A stretch of DNA of 64,000 nt from Vibrio sp. SS-MA-C1-2 (GCF_021513135.1 NZ_CP090981.1:1550001-1614000); one strand, 5' to 3'; counted from the stretch's first letter, positions 38,380 to 47,313 are shown. The notes: a model not told the origin generated them from the letters alone. Numbers and translations: made by a program.

Positions 38380-38915
38380 AGGGGGTTCAAATAGATATTG
38401 AAAATGGATATTTAGTAGCACAAATACTGAGTGGGGTAAGTTATATCCTAGGTATTCTGATGTTTAAGCAAAAAGATGATAAAAAATTAAAAATTATGAT
38501 GATTATTTTTAACGTTAATCACATGATTCATTTTATTTTCTTGGGTGCTATTATTTCAGCCATTAGCTCTATTGTTAACATATTGAGAACTCTTGGTTCT
38601 ATCTATTTCAAATCAAAGTTAATTGTTGCACTGTTTATTTTTATTAGTGTAGTATCTAGTTTATATTTATATGAAACACCACTTCAGTTAATGGCTACAG
38701 TAGGGACATGTGTTGGAACTTACTCAATTTATCAGCTTACAGGCATTAAATTAAGAGTAGGGTTATTAATGGGTTCATGCTTTTGGCTTATAAATAATAT
38801 TTATGTTGGTTCGATTGGAGGAACTCTCTTAGAGTTAACTTTAATTATTGTCAATATTATCACAATTATAAAAATGGGCATTGAAAGACCTTCAATACCT
38901 TTAAAAGAACAATAA
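38334..38915 (+). CDS. YgjV-family inner-membrane protein with ERIC-derived N-terminus
   Basis: The conserved part starts at about NGYLVAQILSGVSYILGI and has six membrane helices (FLGA and SIVNILRTLGS motifs) as in the E. coli YgjV family, of unknown function. The only in-frame ATG before it is at 38334, inside the ERIC element, with GGGG three bases upstream; the first 20 or so residues (MSTVNNLATLSKK) are therefore ERIC-encoded. A non-ATG start nearer the conserved region is also possible. The next gene begins 11 bp downstream, so the two form an operon within the uronate locus; a role in that pathway is only inferred. Confidence 0.7.
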   Translation: MSTVNNLATLSKKGIKGVQIDIENGYLVAQILSGVSYILGILMFKQKDDKKLKIMMIIFNVNHMIHFIFLGAIISAISSIVNILRTLGSIYFKSKLIVALFIFISVVSSLYLYETPLQLMATVGTCVGTYSIYQLTGIKLRVGLLMGSCFWLINNIYVGSIGGTLLELTLIIVNIITIIKMGIERPSIPLKEQ

Positions 38916-38926
38916 AGGATTTTATT

Positions 38927-39565
38927 ATGAAAATTGCATTAATGATGGAAAATAGTCAGGCTGGTAAAAACAGTGCTGTTTTAAACGAGCTTGAGAATGT
39001 TGTCAAGCCAATGGGCAATGAAGTTTATAATGTGGGTATGTGCGATGAAAATGATCACCATTTAACTTATATTCACCTCGGTATTATGGCAAGTATTTTA
39101 ATTAATTCTAAAGCCGTTGATTTCGTGGTCACTGGTTGTGGTACAGGCCAAGGTGCCATGTTATCGCTTAATGCTCACCCTGGTGTGGTCTGTGGTTACT
39201 GTCTTGATCCAGCAGATGCGTTCTTATTCTCACAAATCAATAATGGTAATGCACTCTCTTTAGCATTTGCAAAAGGCTTTGGTTGGGCCGCAGAGCTCAA
39301 TGCTAAGTATATGTTTGAAAAGGCATTCTCAAGCCCGCGTGGTGAAGGGTACCCGGTTGAACGTAAAGAAGCTCAAGTTCGAAATGCCAATATTTTAAAT
39401 GATATCAAAGCTGCGGTTGCAAAAGAAAATTACTTAGAGACATTAAAAGCTATCGATCCTGAATTAGTTAAAACGGCGATATCAGGTGAAAGATTTAAGC
39501 AATGTTTCTTTGAAAACTGTCAATCAGATGAAATTAAGCAGTATGTTGAGAGCATGTTAGCTTAA
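38927..39565 (+). CDS. RpiB/LacA/LacB-family isomerase, DhuI-like
   Basis: 212 residues. It opens with MKIALMMENSQAGKN and has VVTGCGTGQGAMLS, the RpiB-type anion-binding/active-site loop, and GNALSLAFAKGFG. It is longer than ribose-5-phosphate isomerase B (about 150) and matches the about 213-residue group in which streptococcal DhuI isomerises 4-deoxy-L-threo-5-hexosulose uronate from glycosaminoglycans. In this locus it would duplicate the KduI step. AAAGGA precedes the ATG; cotranscribed with the YgjV-like gene; bidirectional terminator downstream. Confidence 0.75.
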   Translation: MKIALMMENSQAGKNSAVLNELENVVKPMGNEVYNVGMCDENDHHLTYIHLGIMASILINSKAVDFVVTGCGTGQGAMLSLNAHPGVVCGYCLDPADAFLFSQINNGNALSLAFAKGFGWAAELNAKYMFEKAFSSPRGEGYPVERKEAQVRNANILNDIKAAVAKENYLETLKAIDPELVKTAISGERFKQCFFENCQSDEIKQYVESMLA

Positions 39566-39605
39566 TATATACGCTTCAATAAATTTGAGTGTGAAATAAT
39601 CGATA

Positions 39606-39641
39606 AAAAAGAGCGGTGAATTATAGTTCATCGCTCTTTTT
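39606..39641. terminator. Bidirectional terminator
   Basis: AAAAAGAGCGGTGAA pairs with TTCATCGCTCTTTTT (one wobble) around TTATAG, between the convergent isomerase (+) and sulfatase-maturase (-) genes. Confidence 0.9.
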
Positions 39642-39696
39642 ATTTGTGTTAAATTATTTTCTCTTATTTTTTTCTTGATTTAATTAGTCAGGATTT

Positions 39697-40857
39697 TTAG
39701 ATAGATTTAAGATTCATCGATTTTACTATATCGTTAATTTTTTGTTTACTATTTTGATAGAAATAAATTAACCCTTCACATAGGTAATTAATTGTTTTTC
39801 CATCTTGATCTTTAATTCGATCTTTAGGGCATCCGCCGTAACAGTGTTTTAAATAATCACAAGTTAAACATGTTTTTGATAAAGTCGTGTATTTACTTTC
39901 ACCAAAATCTTTTTGCTGAGGCTGTTGAATCATATCTTGTAAATTCTGCTGATTAACATTACCTAACTTATATTGATCATAAATATAGTGATCACAACTA
40001 AAAATATCACCATTGGGCATAATCGCTAAAGCTTGACCACACGTTTTACTATTTATACAACTACCTGATGGATAATTAAGAATGGTTCCAATATAATTCT
40101 CAAAGGTGGGTATAAACACCTTGCCAATATCATATTTTGACCACTCTTCAAAAATGGCCATTAATGCTTCTCCCCACTGTTTTGGTTGAACCGTAAATGC
40201 TGTTTTATTCACGGCAATGATATTGGGATCTGGGTTTATATCATCTTGAGAAACAATGGGAATTAGTTGTATTTGTGGTGAATTGACCGTATCGCGTAGA
40301 AAACGATAAATTTCTAATGCTTTTGGGGCACTATATTGGGTAATACAGGTTAATGTCGCAAATGGAATACCGTATTCTTTCAATTTATCGGTCGCTGATA
40401 ATACCTTCTTAAAGGTTCCTTTTTTAGCCTTCGAAACTCGGTAATGGTTATGAATTTCCTCTGGACCATCAATACTGATACCAATAAAAAAATGATGTTC
40501 CTTTAAAAAAGCACACCATTGGTCATTTAATAAAATGCCATTAGTTTGTAAATCATTAGCAACTTTTTTATTGATAGGAAGGTGTTTTTTTTGTAAAGCC
40601 ACCACTTTTTCAAAAAAAGGTATACCCAGTAATGTAGGCTCTCCGCCTTGCCAGCTAAAAACAATATGTTGGGTTGGCTGGGAATCTATATAGTTTTTTA
40701 TATAAGCTTCTAAAGTTTTATCAGATATTTGAGGAGTCAGTCCTTCAGGGTATAGCTGATCATCACGATATAAAAAGTAACAGTAATCGCAATCAATATT
40801 GCAACGAGAACCGGTTGGTTTTGACATGATATGAAAAGGAATTTGATTGTTCTGCAT
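39697..40857 (-). CDS. Anaerobic sulfatase-maturating enzyme (radical SAM, SPASM)
   Basis: 386 residues. The radical-SAM cluster motif is C19-x3-C23-x2-C26 (CNIDCDYC), followed by SWQGGEPTLLG and SIDGPEEIHN, which includes the proposed catalytic Asp. The C-terminal SPASM part has Cys near SCINSKTCG, FSCDHY, CLTCDYLKHC and GGCPKDR for two auxiliary 4Fe-4S clusters. The enzyme oxidises the active-site Cys or Ser of a sulfatase to formylglycine in the cytoplasm, without oxygen. Its client should be the CGPAR-type sulfatase at 47349. Divergent from the GH88 gene. Confidence 0.9.
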   Translation of the reverse strand: MQNNQIPFHIMSKPTGSRCNIDCDYCYFLYRDDQLYPEGLTPQISDKTLEAYIKNYIDSQPTQHIVFSWQGGEPTLLGIPFFEKVVALQKKHLPINKKVANDLQTNGILLNDQWCAFLKEHHFFIGISIDGPEEIHNHYRVSKAKKGTFKKVLSATDKLKEYGIPFATLTCITQYSAPKALEIYRFLRDTVNSPQIQLIPIVSQDDINPDPNIIAVNKTAFTVQPKQWGEALMAIFEEWSKYDIGKVFIPTFENYIGTILNYPSGSCINSKTCGQALAIMPNGDIFSCDHYIYDQYKLGNVNQQNLQDMIQQPQQKDFGESKYTTLSKTCLTCDYLKHCYGGCPKDRIKDQDGKTINYLCEGLIYFYQNSKQKINDIVKSMNLKSI

Positions 40858-40996
40858 AAAAGAGCCAAATGATAATTGTGATGAGGGAGATGCTAAAGAT
40901 AAGCCGCCTAATTTTATTGATCATATCGAGGCGATGAATAAAAAGAAACCTAAAAGTATATTATTAATCTTTATTTTTGAGATTGTTTTTCGAATT

Positions 40997-41012
40997 TATG
41001 ATAACAATCACA
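40997..41012 (+). promoter_or_regulatory. Candidate CRP site
   Basis: TATGA-TAACAA-TCACA matches TGTGA-N6-TCACA at nine of ten core positions. It sits between the divergent sulfatase-maturase and GH88 genes, consistent with carbon-source control. Confidence 0.45.
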
Positions 41013-41044
41013 TTTACTTTATTTAATCCCTTTATTTTTTAATT

Positions 41045-41084
41045 TAGTTTCTTTTTTTACATTCTAGTCTCTTTTTTGACATTG
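41045..41084 (+). promoter_or_regulatory. Two adjacent 20-bp direct repeats, candidate AraC operator
   Basis: Two back-to-back copies of TAGTyTCTTTTTTkACATT (41045-41064 and 41065-41084), differing at three positions, lie about 80 bp before the GH88 start. Two direct half-sites about two helical turns apart are what AraC-family activators bind; an AraC gene lies in this locus at 46419. Confidence 0.5.
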
Positions 41085-41165
41085 GCATTCATCCTGTTCA
41101 CTTATAGAATATCGGCAATAAGAAAAAAACACTTTATTGAAAGACGCTTAAATAGGATGGGTCAG

Positions 41166-42329
41166 ATGAGCTTAAGTATCCCTTTACCAGCTACAACATA
41201 TAATAAGCTAGATTTTCAATCGCATTTAGAGACTGTTATTGGTTTTACCCAGAAAAATATTACTAAGATTGGCATTAATAACCCCAAAATTGGCATCAGT
41301 GATCATGAGTGGAAGTATTGTGGTCCATCTGATTGGGTTTCTTCATTTTGGGTTGGTCAGCTATGGCTATGTTATCAACAGACGGGTATTGAGCAGTTTA
41401 AAAATAGCGCTAATTTTCGTAAAGCGTATTTCAAAGATATGCTGGCAAATCCTGATTGTCATGACCATGATCTTGGATTCCAGTTTTCTTTAAGTTGTGT
41501 TGCTGGCTATATGTTGACAAACGATGAAGAGTATAAGCAGATGGCGATCGATGCCGCACACAGCTTATATTTACGCTTCCGTCGTATTGGTAAATATATT
41601 GTGGCTTGGAATGATACTCATATTCTTGGGCCAGAAAAAACCCAAGGTAAAACCATTATTGATTCACTCCAGAATACTGCACTACTTTTCTGGGCGTCGG
41701 AGCAAACGGGGTCACCTTTATTAAAAGAAGCAGCGATTGCACACTCCGAGACATTAGCGAAGCACATTGTTCGCGATGATTATTCAACCTTCCACTCTTT
41801 TAACTTTGATCCATTGACTCAACAACCGATTAAGGGTGAGACATTCCAAGGCTATGCAGATGACTCTTGTTGGGCTCGTGGTCAATCTTGGGCTATTCAT
41901 GGTTTTGCGCAAACTTATAAATATACCGGTGATGTGAAGTTCTTAGAGTTAGCGAAGAAGTTAGCTCAATTTACAATGGATCACTTAAAAACCGATCCAG
42001 TTCCTATTTGGGATTACCGTTTACCGCAAGATGAAATTCAATACAAAGACAGTTCTGCAGGCGCGATAACTGCGGCCGGTTTCTTATTGATTGCTGAGCT
42101 TTGTGAAGATGATGACGAACGTCATATTTATGAGCAGTGGGGCATGCATTTAACAAAAGGTCTGATGGATCAATGTGATTTAACGGGTGATGAAAAAGCG
42201 CTTGGTCTATTAAATCAAGGTGCTTCCTTTGTTAAACGAGATATGTGTAAAGATATGCTGCCTTATGGGGATTATTACTATCTTGAAGCACTACTCCGTA
42301 TTACCGGTAACCAACGTTTTTTCTGGTAA
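41166..42329 (+). CDS. Unsaturated glucuronyl hydrolase, GH88
   Basis: 387 residues from the ATG at 41166 (AGGA eight bases upstream; an upstream TTG-started frame adds 30 unlikely residues). It has the GH88 alpha/alpha-barrel pattern: SSFWVGQLWLCYQQTG, HDHDLGFQFS with Asp102, TIIDSLQNTALLFWAS with Asp166 (equivalent to the two catalytic Asp of Bacillus UGL), and CWARGQSWAIHGFAQTY. No signal peptide, so cytoplasmic. It hydrates the double bond of unsaturated disaccharides made by lyases, releasing an amino sugar and the 4-deoxy-hexosulose uronate used by KduI. First gene of a six-gene operon to 46316. Confidence 0.9.
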   Translation: MSLSIPLPATTYNKLDFQSHLETVIGFTQKNITKIGINNPKIGISDHEWKYCGPSDWVSSFWVGQLWLCYQQTGIEQFKNSANFRKAYFKDMLANPDCHDHDLGFQFSLSCVAGYMLTNDEEYKQMAIDAAHSLYLRFRRIGKYIVAWNDTHILGPEKTQGKTIIDSLQNTALLFWASEQTGSPLLKEAAIAHSETLAKHIVRDDYSTFHSFNFDPLTQQPIKGETFQGYADDSCWARGQSWAIHGFAQTYKYTGDVKFLELAKKLAQFTMDHLKTDPVPIWDYRLPQDEIQYKDSSAGAITAAGFLLIAELCEDDDERHIYEQWGMHLTKGLMDQCDLTGDEKALGLLNQGASFVKRDMCKDMLPYGDYYYLEALLRITGNQRFFW

Positions 42330-42438
42330 GTCATCTTCGATAAATAACTTACTTACTTTATTTATATAAAAATATTCGCGTTTTGATTTGTTCATCTATT
42401 CAAATATAGAGTTAAAACGCAATACATTAGGATTAAAA

Positions 42439-43272
42439 ATGGATATTCGTCAAGGCATTCATAGCCAACATGCAAAAACATTGGATACTCAAGGTCTACG
42501 TGATGAGTTTCTTGTTGAGAAGATCTTTGAAGCTGATAGTTACACCATGACTTACAGTCACATTGACCGCATCTTATTTGGTGGTGTTATGCCAGTAGAA
42601 ACCGCAGTGCAATTTGGTGATGTGAGTAAGCAGTTCGGCGTGAGTTATCTGCTAGAACGTCGTGAGATGGGGATCATTAATATTGGTGGCACAGGTTCGG
42701 TAATCGTTGATGGCGAAAGCTACCAAGTTGCAAACAAAGAAGCGCTTTATATTGGTAAAGAGAGCAAAGAGTTAAGCTTTGTTAGTGAATCTGCTTCTGA
42801 GCCAGCAAAATTCTATTTTAACTGCGCCCCTGCTCATATGAAATACCCAACGAAGAAAATTGGTAAAGATCAAGCCGTTTCTGTCACCTTAGGGGAAGAT
42901 ATCAACTGTAATCACCGTACTATTAATAAATATATTGTTCCTGATACGGTAGAAACTTGTCAATTAGTGATGGGCTTAACTCAATTAAAAGAAGGCAGCC
43001 TTTGGAACACCATGCCTTGCCATACCCATGAACGTCGTATGGAAGTGTACCTTTATTTAGATGTGGACAGTGATCAAACCGTTTTCCACATGATGGGTGA
43101 ACCGCAAGAGACTCGTCACCTTCTTGTTCATAATGAGCAGGCAATTATCTCGCCAAGTTGGTCAATCCACTCAGGTGTAGGAACAAAGAATTATAGTTTT
43201 ATCTGGGGAATGGTGGGAGAAAACCAGACCTTTGATGATATGGATCACATTTTAATTAACGCTATTCGATAG
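42439..43272 (+). CDS. kduI: 4-deoxy-L-threo-5-hexosulose-uronate ketol-isomerase KduI
   Basis: 277 residues from the ATG at 42439 with TTAGGA upstream, the same length as E. coli KduI (278). The cupin metal site is in [15 protein letters not shown] (two His and Glu), with the last His in PSWSIHSG. Other family segments are [25 protein letters not shown] and FYFNCAPAH. It converts the 4-deoxy-5-hexosulose uronate released by GH88 to 3-deoxy-D-glycero-2,5-hexodiulosonate. It is 11 bp from kduD. Confidence 0.96.
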   Translation: MDIRQGIHSQHAKTLDTQGLRDEFLVEKIFEADSYTMTYSHIDRILFGGVMPVETAVQFGDVSKQFGVSYLLERREMGIINIGGTGSVIVDGESYQVANKEALYIGKESKELSFVSESASEPAKFYFNCAPAHMKYPTKKIGKDQAVSVTLGEDINCNHRTINKYIVPDTVETCQLVMGLTQLKEGSLWNTMPCHTHERRMEVYLYLDVDSDQTVFHMMGEPQETRHLLVHNEQAIISPSWSIHSGVGTKNYSFIWGMVGENQTFDDMDHILINAIR

Positions 43273-43283
43273 GAGATCAACAA

Positions 43284-44036
43284 ATGAATTTTGAATTAAA
43301 AGGTAAAGTAGCTATCGTTACTGGCTGTAACACTGGTTTAGGTCAAGGAATGGCGTTAGGTTTAGCAAAAGCGGGTTGTGATATCGTTGGTGTCAATATC
43401 AGTGATCCTATTGAAACTAAAGCAGAGATGGACAAATTAGGTGCAAGATTCTTAGATCTTCGTGCCAATTTAATGAAAACTGATGATATCCCAATGATCA
43501 TCGAAAAAGCGGTAGAGACATTCGGTAAAGTGGATATTCTTGTCAATAACGCCGGCATTATTCGTCGTAATGATGCGATTGATTTCAGTGAGAAAGATTG
43601 GGATGAAGTGATGGACATTAACGTTAAATCACTGTTTTTCTTATCTCAAGCCGTGGCTAAGCAGTATATTGAGCAAGGTAATGGCGGTAAGATCATCAAT
43701 ATCGCATCAATGCTCTCTTTCCAAGGTGGTATTCGCGTTCCTTCTTACACGGCATCGAAGAGTGGCGTGATGGGGGTCACTCGTCTAATGGCAAATGAGT
43801 GGGCGAAACACGGCATTAATGTTAATGCCATTGCACCGGGGTATATGGCGACAGATAACACGGCAGCGATTCGTGCAGATGAAGCGCGTAATGCAGCAAT
43901 TCTTGAGCGTATTCCTGCGGAACGCTGGGGTTTACCAGAAGATCTAATGGGGCCGGTTGTGTTCCTTGCTTCTGATGCATCGGCCTATGTGAATGGATAT
44001 ACACTGGCGGTTGATGGTGGTTGGTTAGCTCGATAA
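43284..44036 (+). CDS. kduD: 2-dehydro-3-deoxy-D-gluconate 5-dehydrogenase KduD
   Basis: 250-residue short-chain dehydrogenase. The cofactor motif is TGCNTGLGQGMA; NNAG, the catalytic Ser in NIASMLS and YTASK (Tyr and Lys) are all present, and the protein ends in VDGGWLAR as KduD does. It reduces the KduI product to 2-keto-3-deoxygluconate with NAD(P)H. AGGAGATCAACA before the ATG gives a good ribosome-binding site. Confidence 0.95.
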   Translation: MNFELKGKVAIVTGCNTGLGQGMALGLAKAGCDIVGVNISDPIETKAEMDKLGARFLDLRANLMKTDDIPMIIEKAVETFGKVDILVNNAGIIRRNDAIDFSEKDWDEVMDINVKSLFFLSQAVAKQYIEQGNGGKIINIASMLSFQGGIRVPSYTASKSGVMGVTRLMANEWAKHGINVNAIAPGYMATDNTAAIRADEARNAAILERIPAERWGLPEDLMGPVVFLASDASAYVNGYTLAVDGGWLAR

Positions 44037-44088
44037 GTACACTAGAATTAAGCTCACTTAGGTGGGCTTAATTTTTTAAGGAAGAAAA

Positions 44089-45042
44089 ATGAAAAAAGTG
44101 GGCTTCATTGGAGAGTGCATGATCGAATTAAACGGTCAGGCATTTGGTGAAATGAAACAGCATTTTGGTGGTGATACCTTAAATAGTGCGGTCTATCTAC
44201 ATCGTTTAGATCCGACGATTAAACCCTATTATATTACCGCAGTTGGTAATGATGAACTTTCTCAACAGTTAGTTTCACTATGGCAACAAGAAGGCATTGA
44301 TACCTCTTTAACCCTTCTGGATCAACATCACCAAACTGGGCTTTATCAAATCAGCTTAGATGTAGAAGGGGAGCGTACATTCTCTTATTGGCGTAAACAG
44401 TCTGCAGCTTCTCAGTTATTACAACATCCTGATTTTTCGAACGTTAAAAAAGCGCTTTTTGAGCTAGATTACCTCTACCTTTCTGGGATCTCTGTCGCCA
44501 TTTTCTCAAACTCAGATAAATTACTCTTTGTTGAATTATTAAAATCGCTTCATCAAGCAGGCGTTAAAATTGTCTTTGATAGTAACTATCGCGCTAAATT
44601 ATGGGACTCGCCTCAACAAGCTCAATTTTTTTATCAGCAGATTATTCCATTATGTGAGTATGCATTGATTACTTTTGATGATGAAATCGAACTTTGGGGC
44701 GATAAAAAGATAACAGATGCCACTGAACGCCTGCAAAAACTAGGCTTAAATAAGTTCGTATTAAAATTAGGTGCTGGAGGTTGTCAGTATTTTTCTGTGA
44801 TCAAAGAGGGTAATCAGAATAGATTACAGAGTATGGATTTTCCAACGGATAAAGTGAGTCACGTTGTTGATACCACCTCTGCTGGCGACTCTTTCAATGC
44901 CGGTTTTATTTGTCAGCTATTGCGTGAAAATTCGCCGGAAAAAGGCTGTCAACTTGGCAATCAATTAGCGGGCTTAGTGATTCAGCATAAAGGGGCGATT
45001 ATCCCTCAATCGGTCACTGATACGGTTAAGTTATCGGATTAA
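44089..45042 (+). CDS. kdgK: 2-dehydro-3-deoxygluconate kinase KdgK (PfkB family)
   Basis: 317 residues. It opens with FIGECMIELNG, then HFGGDTLNSAVYL for sugar binding, FDSNYRAKLW, and the PfkB signature DTTSAGDSFNAGF with the catalytic Asp. Length and motifs are those of KdgK: KDG plus ATP gives KDPG. AAGGAAGAAAA precedes the ATG; 52 bp after kduD. Confidence 0.94.
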   Translation: MKKVGFIGECMIELNGQAFGEMKQHFGGDTLNSAVYLHRLDPTIKPYYITAVGNDELSQQLVSLWQQEGIDTSLTLLDQHHQTGLYQISLDVEGERTFSYWRKQSAASQLLQHPDFSNVKKALFELDYLYLSGISVAIFSNSDKLLFVELLKSLHQAGVKIVFDSNYRAKLWDSPQQAQFFYQQIIPLCEYALITFDDEIELWGDKKITDATERLQKLGLNKFVLKLGAGGCQYFSVIKEGNQNRLQSMDFPTDKVSHVVDTTSAGDSFNAGFICQLLRENSPEKGCQLGNQLAGLVIQHKGAIIPQSVTDTVKLSD

Positions 45043-45098
45043 ATTATCCCTAGTATGACGTCAAACAGAATTTTAGAATAAAAATTAAAGGATAAACG

Positions 45099-45734
45099 AT
45101 GAGTCAAGATAAAAGTGTTGCGAGTCGATTGGCTGAATTTAAGATCATTCCAGTGGTCGCCATTGATCGTGCAGAAGATATTATCGAATTAGGAAAAACG
45201 CTGGCAGATAATGGATTAAACGTTATCGAGATTACTTTCCGTACTGAAGCCGCAGCAGATGCTATTCGTCTGCTTAAACAAGCACAACCCGATATGTATA
45301 TTGGTGCTGGGACAGTATTGACCAAAGAGCAAGCACAAACAGCTGCAGAGTGTGGTGCGTCATTTATCGTGGCTCCAGGTCTAAATGAACATACCGTTGC
45401 GGTTTGTGATTATTTGGAAATTCCATTTGTTCCGGGTGTTTGTACCCCAACAGAGATAGAGTTGGCGTTACATTTAGGGATTAATACGGTGAAGTTTTTC
45501 CCTGCGGAAGCGGCAGGTGGCGTGAAGATGTTAAAAGCATTGTCTGGTCCTTATCAAGATCTAAAAATCATGCCGACAGGTGGTGTCAATAAAGACAATA
45601 TTAACGACTACTTAGCATTACCGAACGTGGTTGCCTGTGGTGGAACTTGGATGGTGACAAAAGCGTTAATTGATAATAAAGATTGGGCTGAAATAGGTCG
45701 TTTAACCCGTGAAGCTGTTGCTTCAATTGGATAG
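45099..45734 (+). CDS. eda: KDPG/KHG aldolase
   Basis: 211-residue class I aldolase. Motifs are VIEITFRTEAA (Glu), IGAGTVLTKEQA, VPGVCTPTEIE, TVKFFPAEAAGG with the Schiff-base Lys, and MPTGGVNKDN. It splits 2-keto-3-deoxy-6-phosphogluconate to pyruvate and glyceraldehyde-3-phosphate, the last step of the pathway. It could be called kdgA because it is in the uronate operon. AAAGG precedes the ATG. Confidence 0.95.
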   Translation: MSQDKSVASRLAEFKIIPVVAIDRAEDIIELGKTLADNGLNVIEITFRTEAAADAIRLLKQAQPDMYIGAGTVLTKEQAQTAAECGASFIVAPGLNEHTVAVCDYLEIPFVPGVCTPTEIELALHLGINTVKFFPAEAAGGVKMLKALSGPYQDLKIMPTGGVNKDNINDYLALPNVVACGGTWMVTKALIDNKDWAEIGRLTREAVASIG

Positions 45735-45743
45735 GAAATAATC

Positions 45744-46316
45744 ATGGAAAAGAGAGTTGCAGTTTTACTGGCAGATGGTTTCGAAGAAGCAGAAGCGGTG
45801 GTGTTTATCGATTTAATGCGCCGTATGAAGATTGCGGTTGATGTCTTATCGTGTAATAAAACAGTGGCATTAGATTCGTATTTTAAAACCAGAATGACCG
45901 CAGATTATACCCTTGAAGAGAAAGTTGATTACTCTTATGATGCGGTGATGATGCCGGGTGGTCCACAAGGGACAGCGAATTTAACCAGTAATGAGAGGGT
46001 CATTAACTTCCTTCGTCGCCATATTGCAGAGAACAAATGGATCTGTCCACTCTGCTCATCAGGTGCCAAAGTATTAGCGGCTAATGGTTTGTTGGGAGAT
46101 GCTAAATATACGTCTGGTGGTGGTTTCGATAAGAACTTTGATGATGGCGTCTGTTTAGATCAAAAGGTTGTGGTTGATAAAAACTTTATCAGTGGTAAAG
46201 GTCTAGGCGTCGTCTTTGAATTCAGCTTTGAAGTGGCAAAACACTTATTAGCCGATAAAGTGGAAGAGGTTGTTTGGCAAGCAGACCATATCTATTTTGA
46301 CCATTGGTCTAAGTAA
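45744..46316 (+). CDS. DJ-1/PfpI-family protein in the uronate operon
   Basis: 190 residues with the DJ-1 layout: VLLADGFEEAEA (conserved Glu), MMPGGPQGT, and the nucleophile elbow CPLCSSGAKVLA with its Cys. It is close to YajL/DJ-1-type proteins, which are linked to methylglyoxal or glyoxal detoxification and protein repair. It begins 9 bp after the aldolase gene and ends the operon. It may deal with reactive dicarbonyls formed from the hexosulose uronates, but that is inference. Confidence 0.82.
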   Translation: MEKRVAVLLADGFEEAEAVVFIDLMRRMKIAVDVLSCNKTVALDSYFKTRMTADYTLEEKVDYSYDAVMMPGGPQGTANLTSNERVINFLRRHIAENKWICPLCSSGAKVLAANGLLGDAKYTSGGGFDKNFDDGVCLDQKVVVDKNFISGKGLGVVFEFSFEVAKHLLADKVEEVVWQADHIYFDHWSK

Positions 46317-46346
46317 TGATTAAGACGTATTCTGTATAACAATAAG

Positions 46347-46383
46347 AAAGGTGAATAACATCTCATGTTATTCACCTTTTTTC
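46347..46383 (+). terminator. Terminator of the uronate operon
   Basis: A perfect 15-bp stem, AAAGGTGAATAACAT with ATGTTATTCACCTTT, loop CTC, then a T-run. Confidence 0.95.
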
Positions 46384-46418
46384 TATTTTTTAATCTATAT
46401 ACCGAGAATAAATGGTGT

Positions 46419-47234
46419 TTAACGCTCTTTACTAATACTCGACGGGCAGACATCAAAATAGCTTTTAAAAGCACGACTAAAGTGAAAACTGTCATTAAAA
46501 CCTAAACTGTAAGCGACACTTTTTACACTGTAACCCTCTTTCTTTAGCATCATCATTCCAGCTTCTAATTTTAATTTCAAAAAGTATTTTTTAGGGGTGA
46601 TATCCATTTTCTTTAAAAACACTTTTCGAAGATATTGTTCGGTATAACCGACCTGCTCAGCAAACGATTTTATCTGGACATTTTTACCAATATTTTCATT
46701 CATCAGGGCAATAACATCGGCAGTGATTTTATCTTTATTAGTAATGTTTTTTACATTGTCACTTAATGTTAACCATTTGTAGAACAGATAGCTAAAGCCA
46801 GCAACCGCCGCACTCATTTTAGTGGGTTCATTCGATAGGATTAATTTTTTAACGTCATTGAGCATCTCAGGATACTCTTCATTGGCGAGCAGGATGGGTT
46901 GTTCTACAGGAATATTGATTAATCCTTGAACAACAAACTCAAACCAATTAAGCTCCCAAAGGACACCATTGGTCTTATAAGACTTAATTTTACTGCTATC
47001 TAAAAATGTGACAGAAGGCGCAGAAACAGTGATCTCTTTACCACTTTTTAATTTGATATGACCACTACCTTGAATCGTATAGATAGCAACGACGGCATTA
47101 GGCACCATTGGCAGTAAGCGATCATTAGGCCAAACCACATGATAGTCAGCATCAGCTTCAATATCCCACATGGCTCTAAGTGTGATCCCGGAGGTCCCAA
47201 TCGATCGTTTAATTAATATTGGTGAGTTAATCAT
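46419..47234 (-). CDS. AraC-family transcriptional regulator
   Basis: 271 residues. The N-terminal half is a cupin-like sensing domain (PNAVVAIYTIQGSGHIKLKS, about 45-65). The C-terminal 100 residues carry the double helix-turn-helix: IKSFAEQVGYTEQYLRKVF and SVKSVAYSLGFNDSFHFSRAFKSYF, the latter the AraC signature. It is the only specific regulator in the locus, divergent from the sulfatase gene, and probably responds to an unsaturated or keto-uronate. The tandem repeats at 41045 are its likely target. Confidence 0.88.
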   Translation of the reverse strand: MINSPILIKRSIGTSGITLRAMWDIEADADYHVVWPNDRLLPMVPNAVVAIYTIQGSGHIKLKSGKEITVSAPSVTFLDSSKIKSYKTNGVLWELNWFEFVVQGLINIPVEQPILLANEEYPEMLNDVKKLILSNEPTKMSAAVAGFSYLFYKWLTLSDNVKNITNKDKITADVIALMNENIGKNVQIKSFAEQVGYTEQYLRKVFLKKMDITPKKYFLKLKLEAGMMMLKKEGYSVKSVAYSLGFNDSFHFSRAFKSYFDVCPSSISKER

Positions 47235-47313
47235 AATTTCGTTTTATACATGCCTATTATTTTTTTACTATGGATGAGTATACCGTTTTTATTTAATATA
47301 ATGACAGAATTAT

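Noticed and set aside
41076-41165. TTG-started N-terminal extension of the GH88 protein with a membrane-like segment
   Set aside because: It overlaps the direct-repeat operator region and has no binding site; the ATG at 41166 fits the family length.
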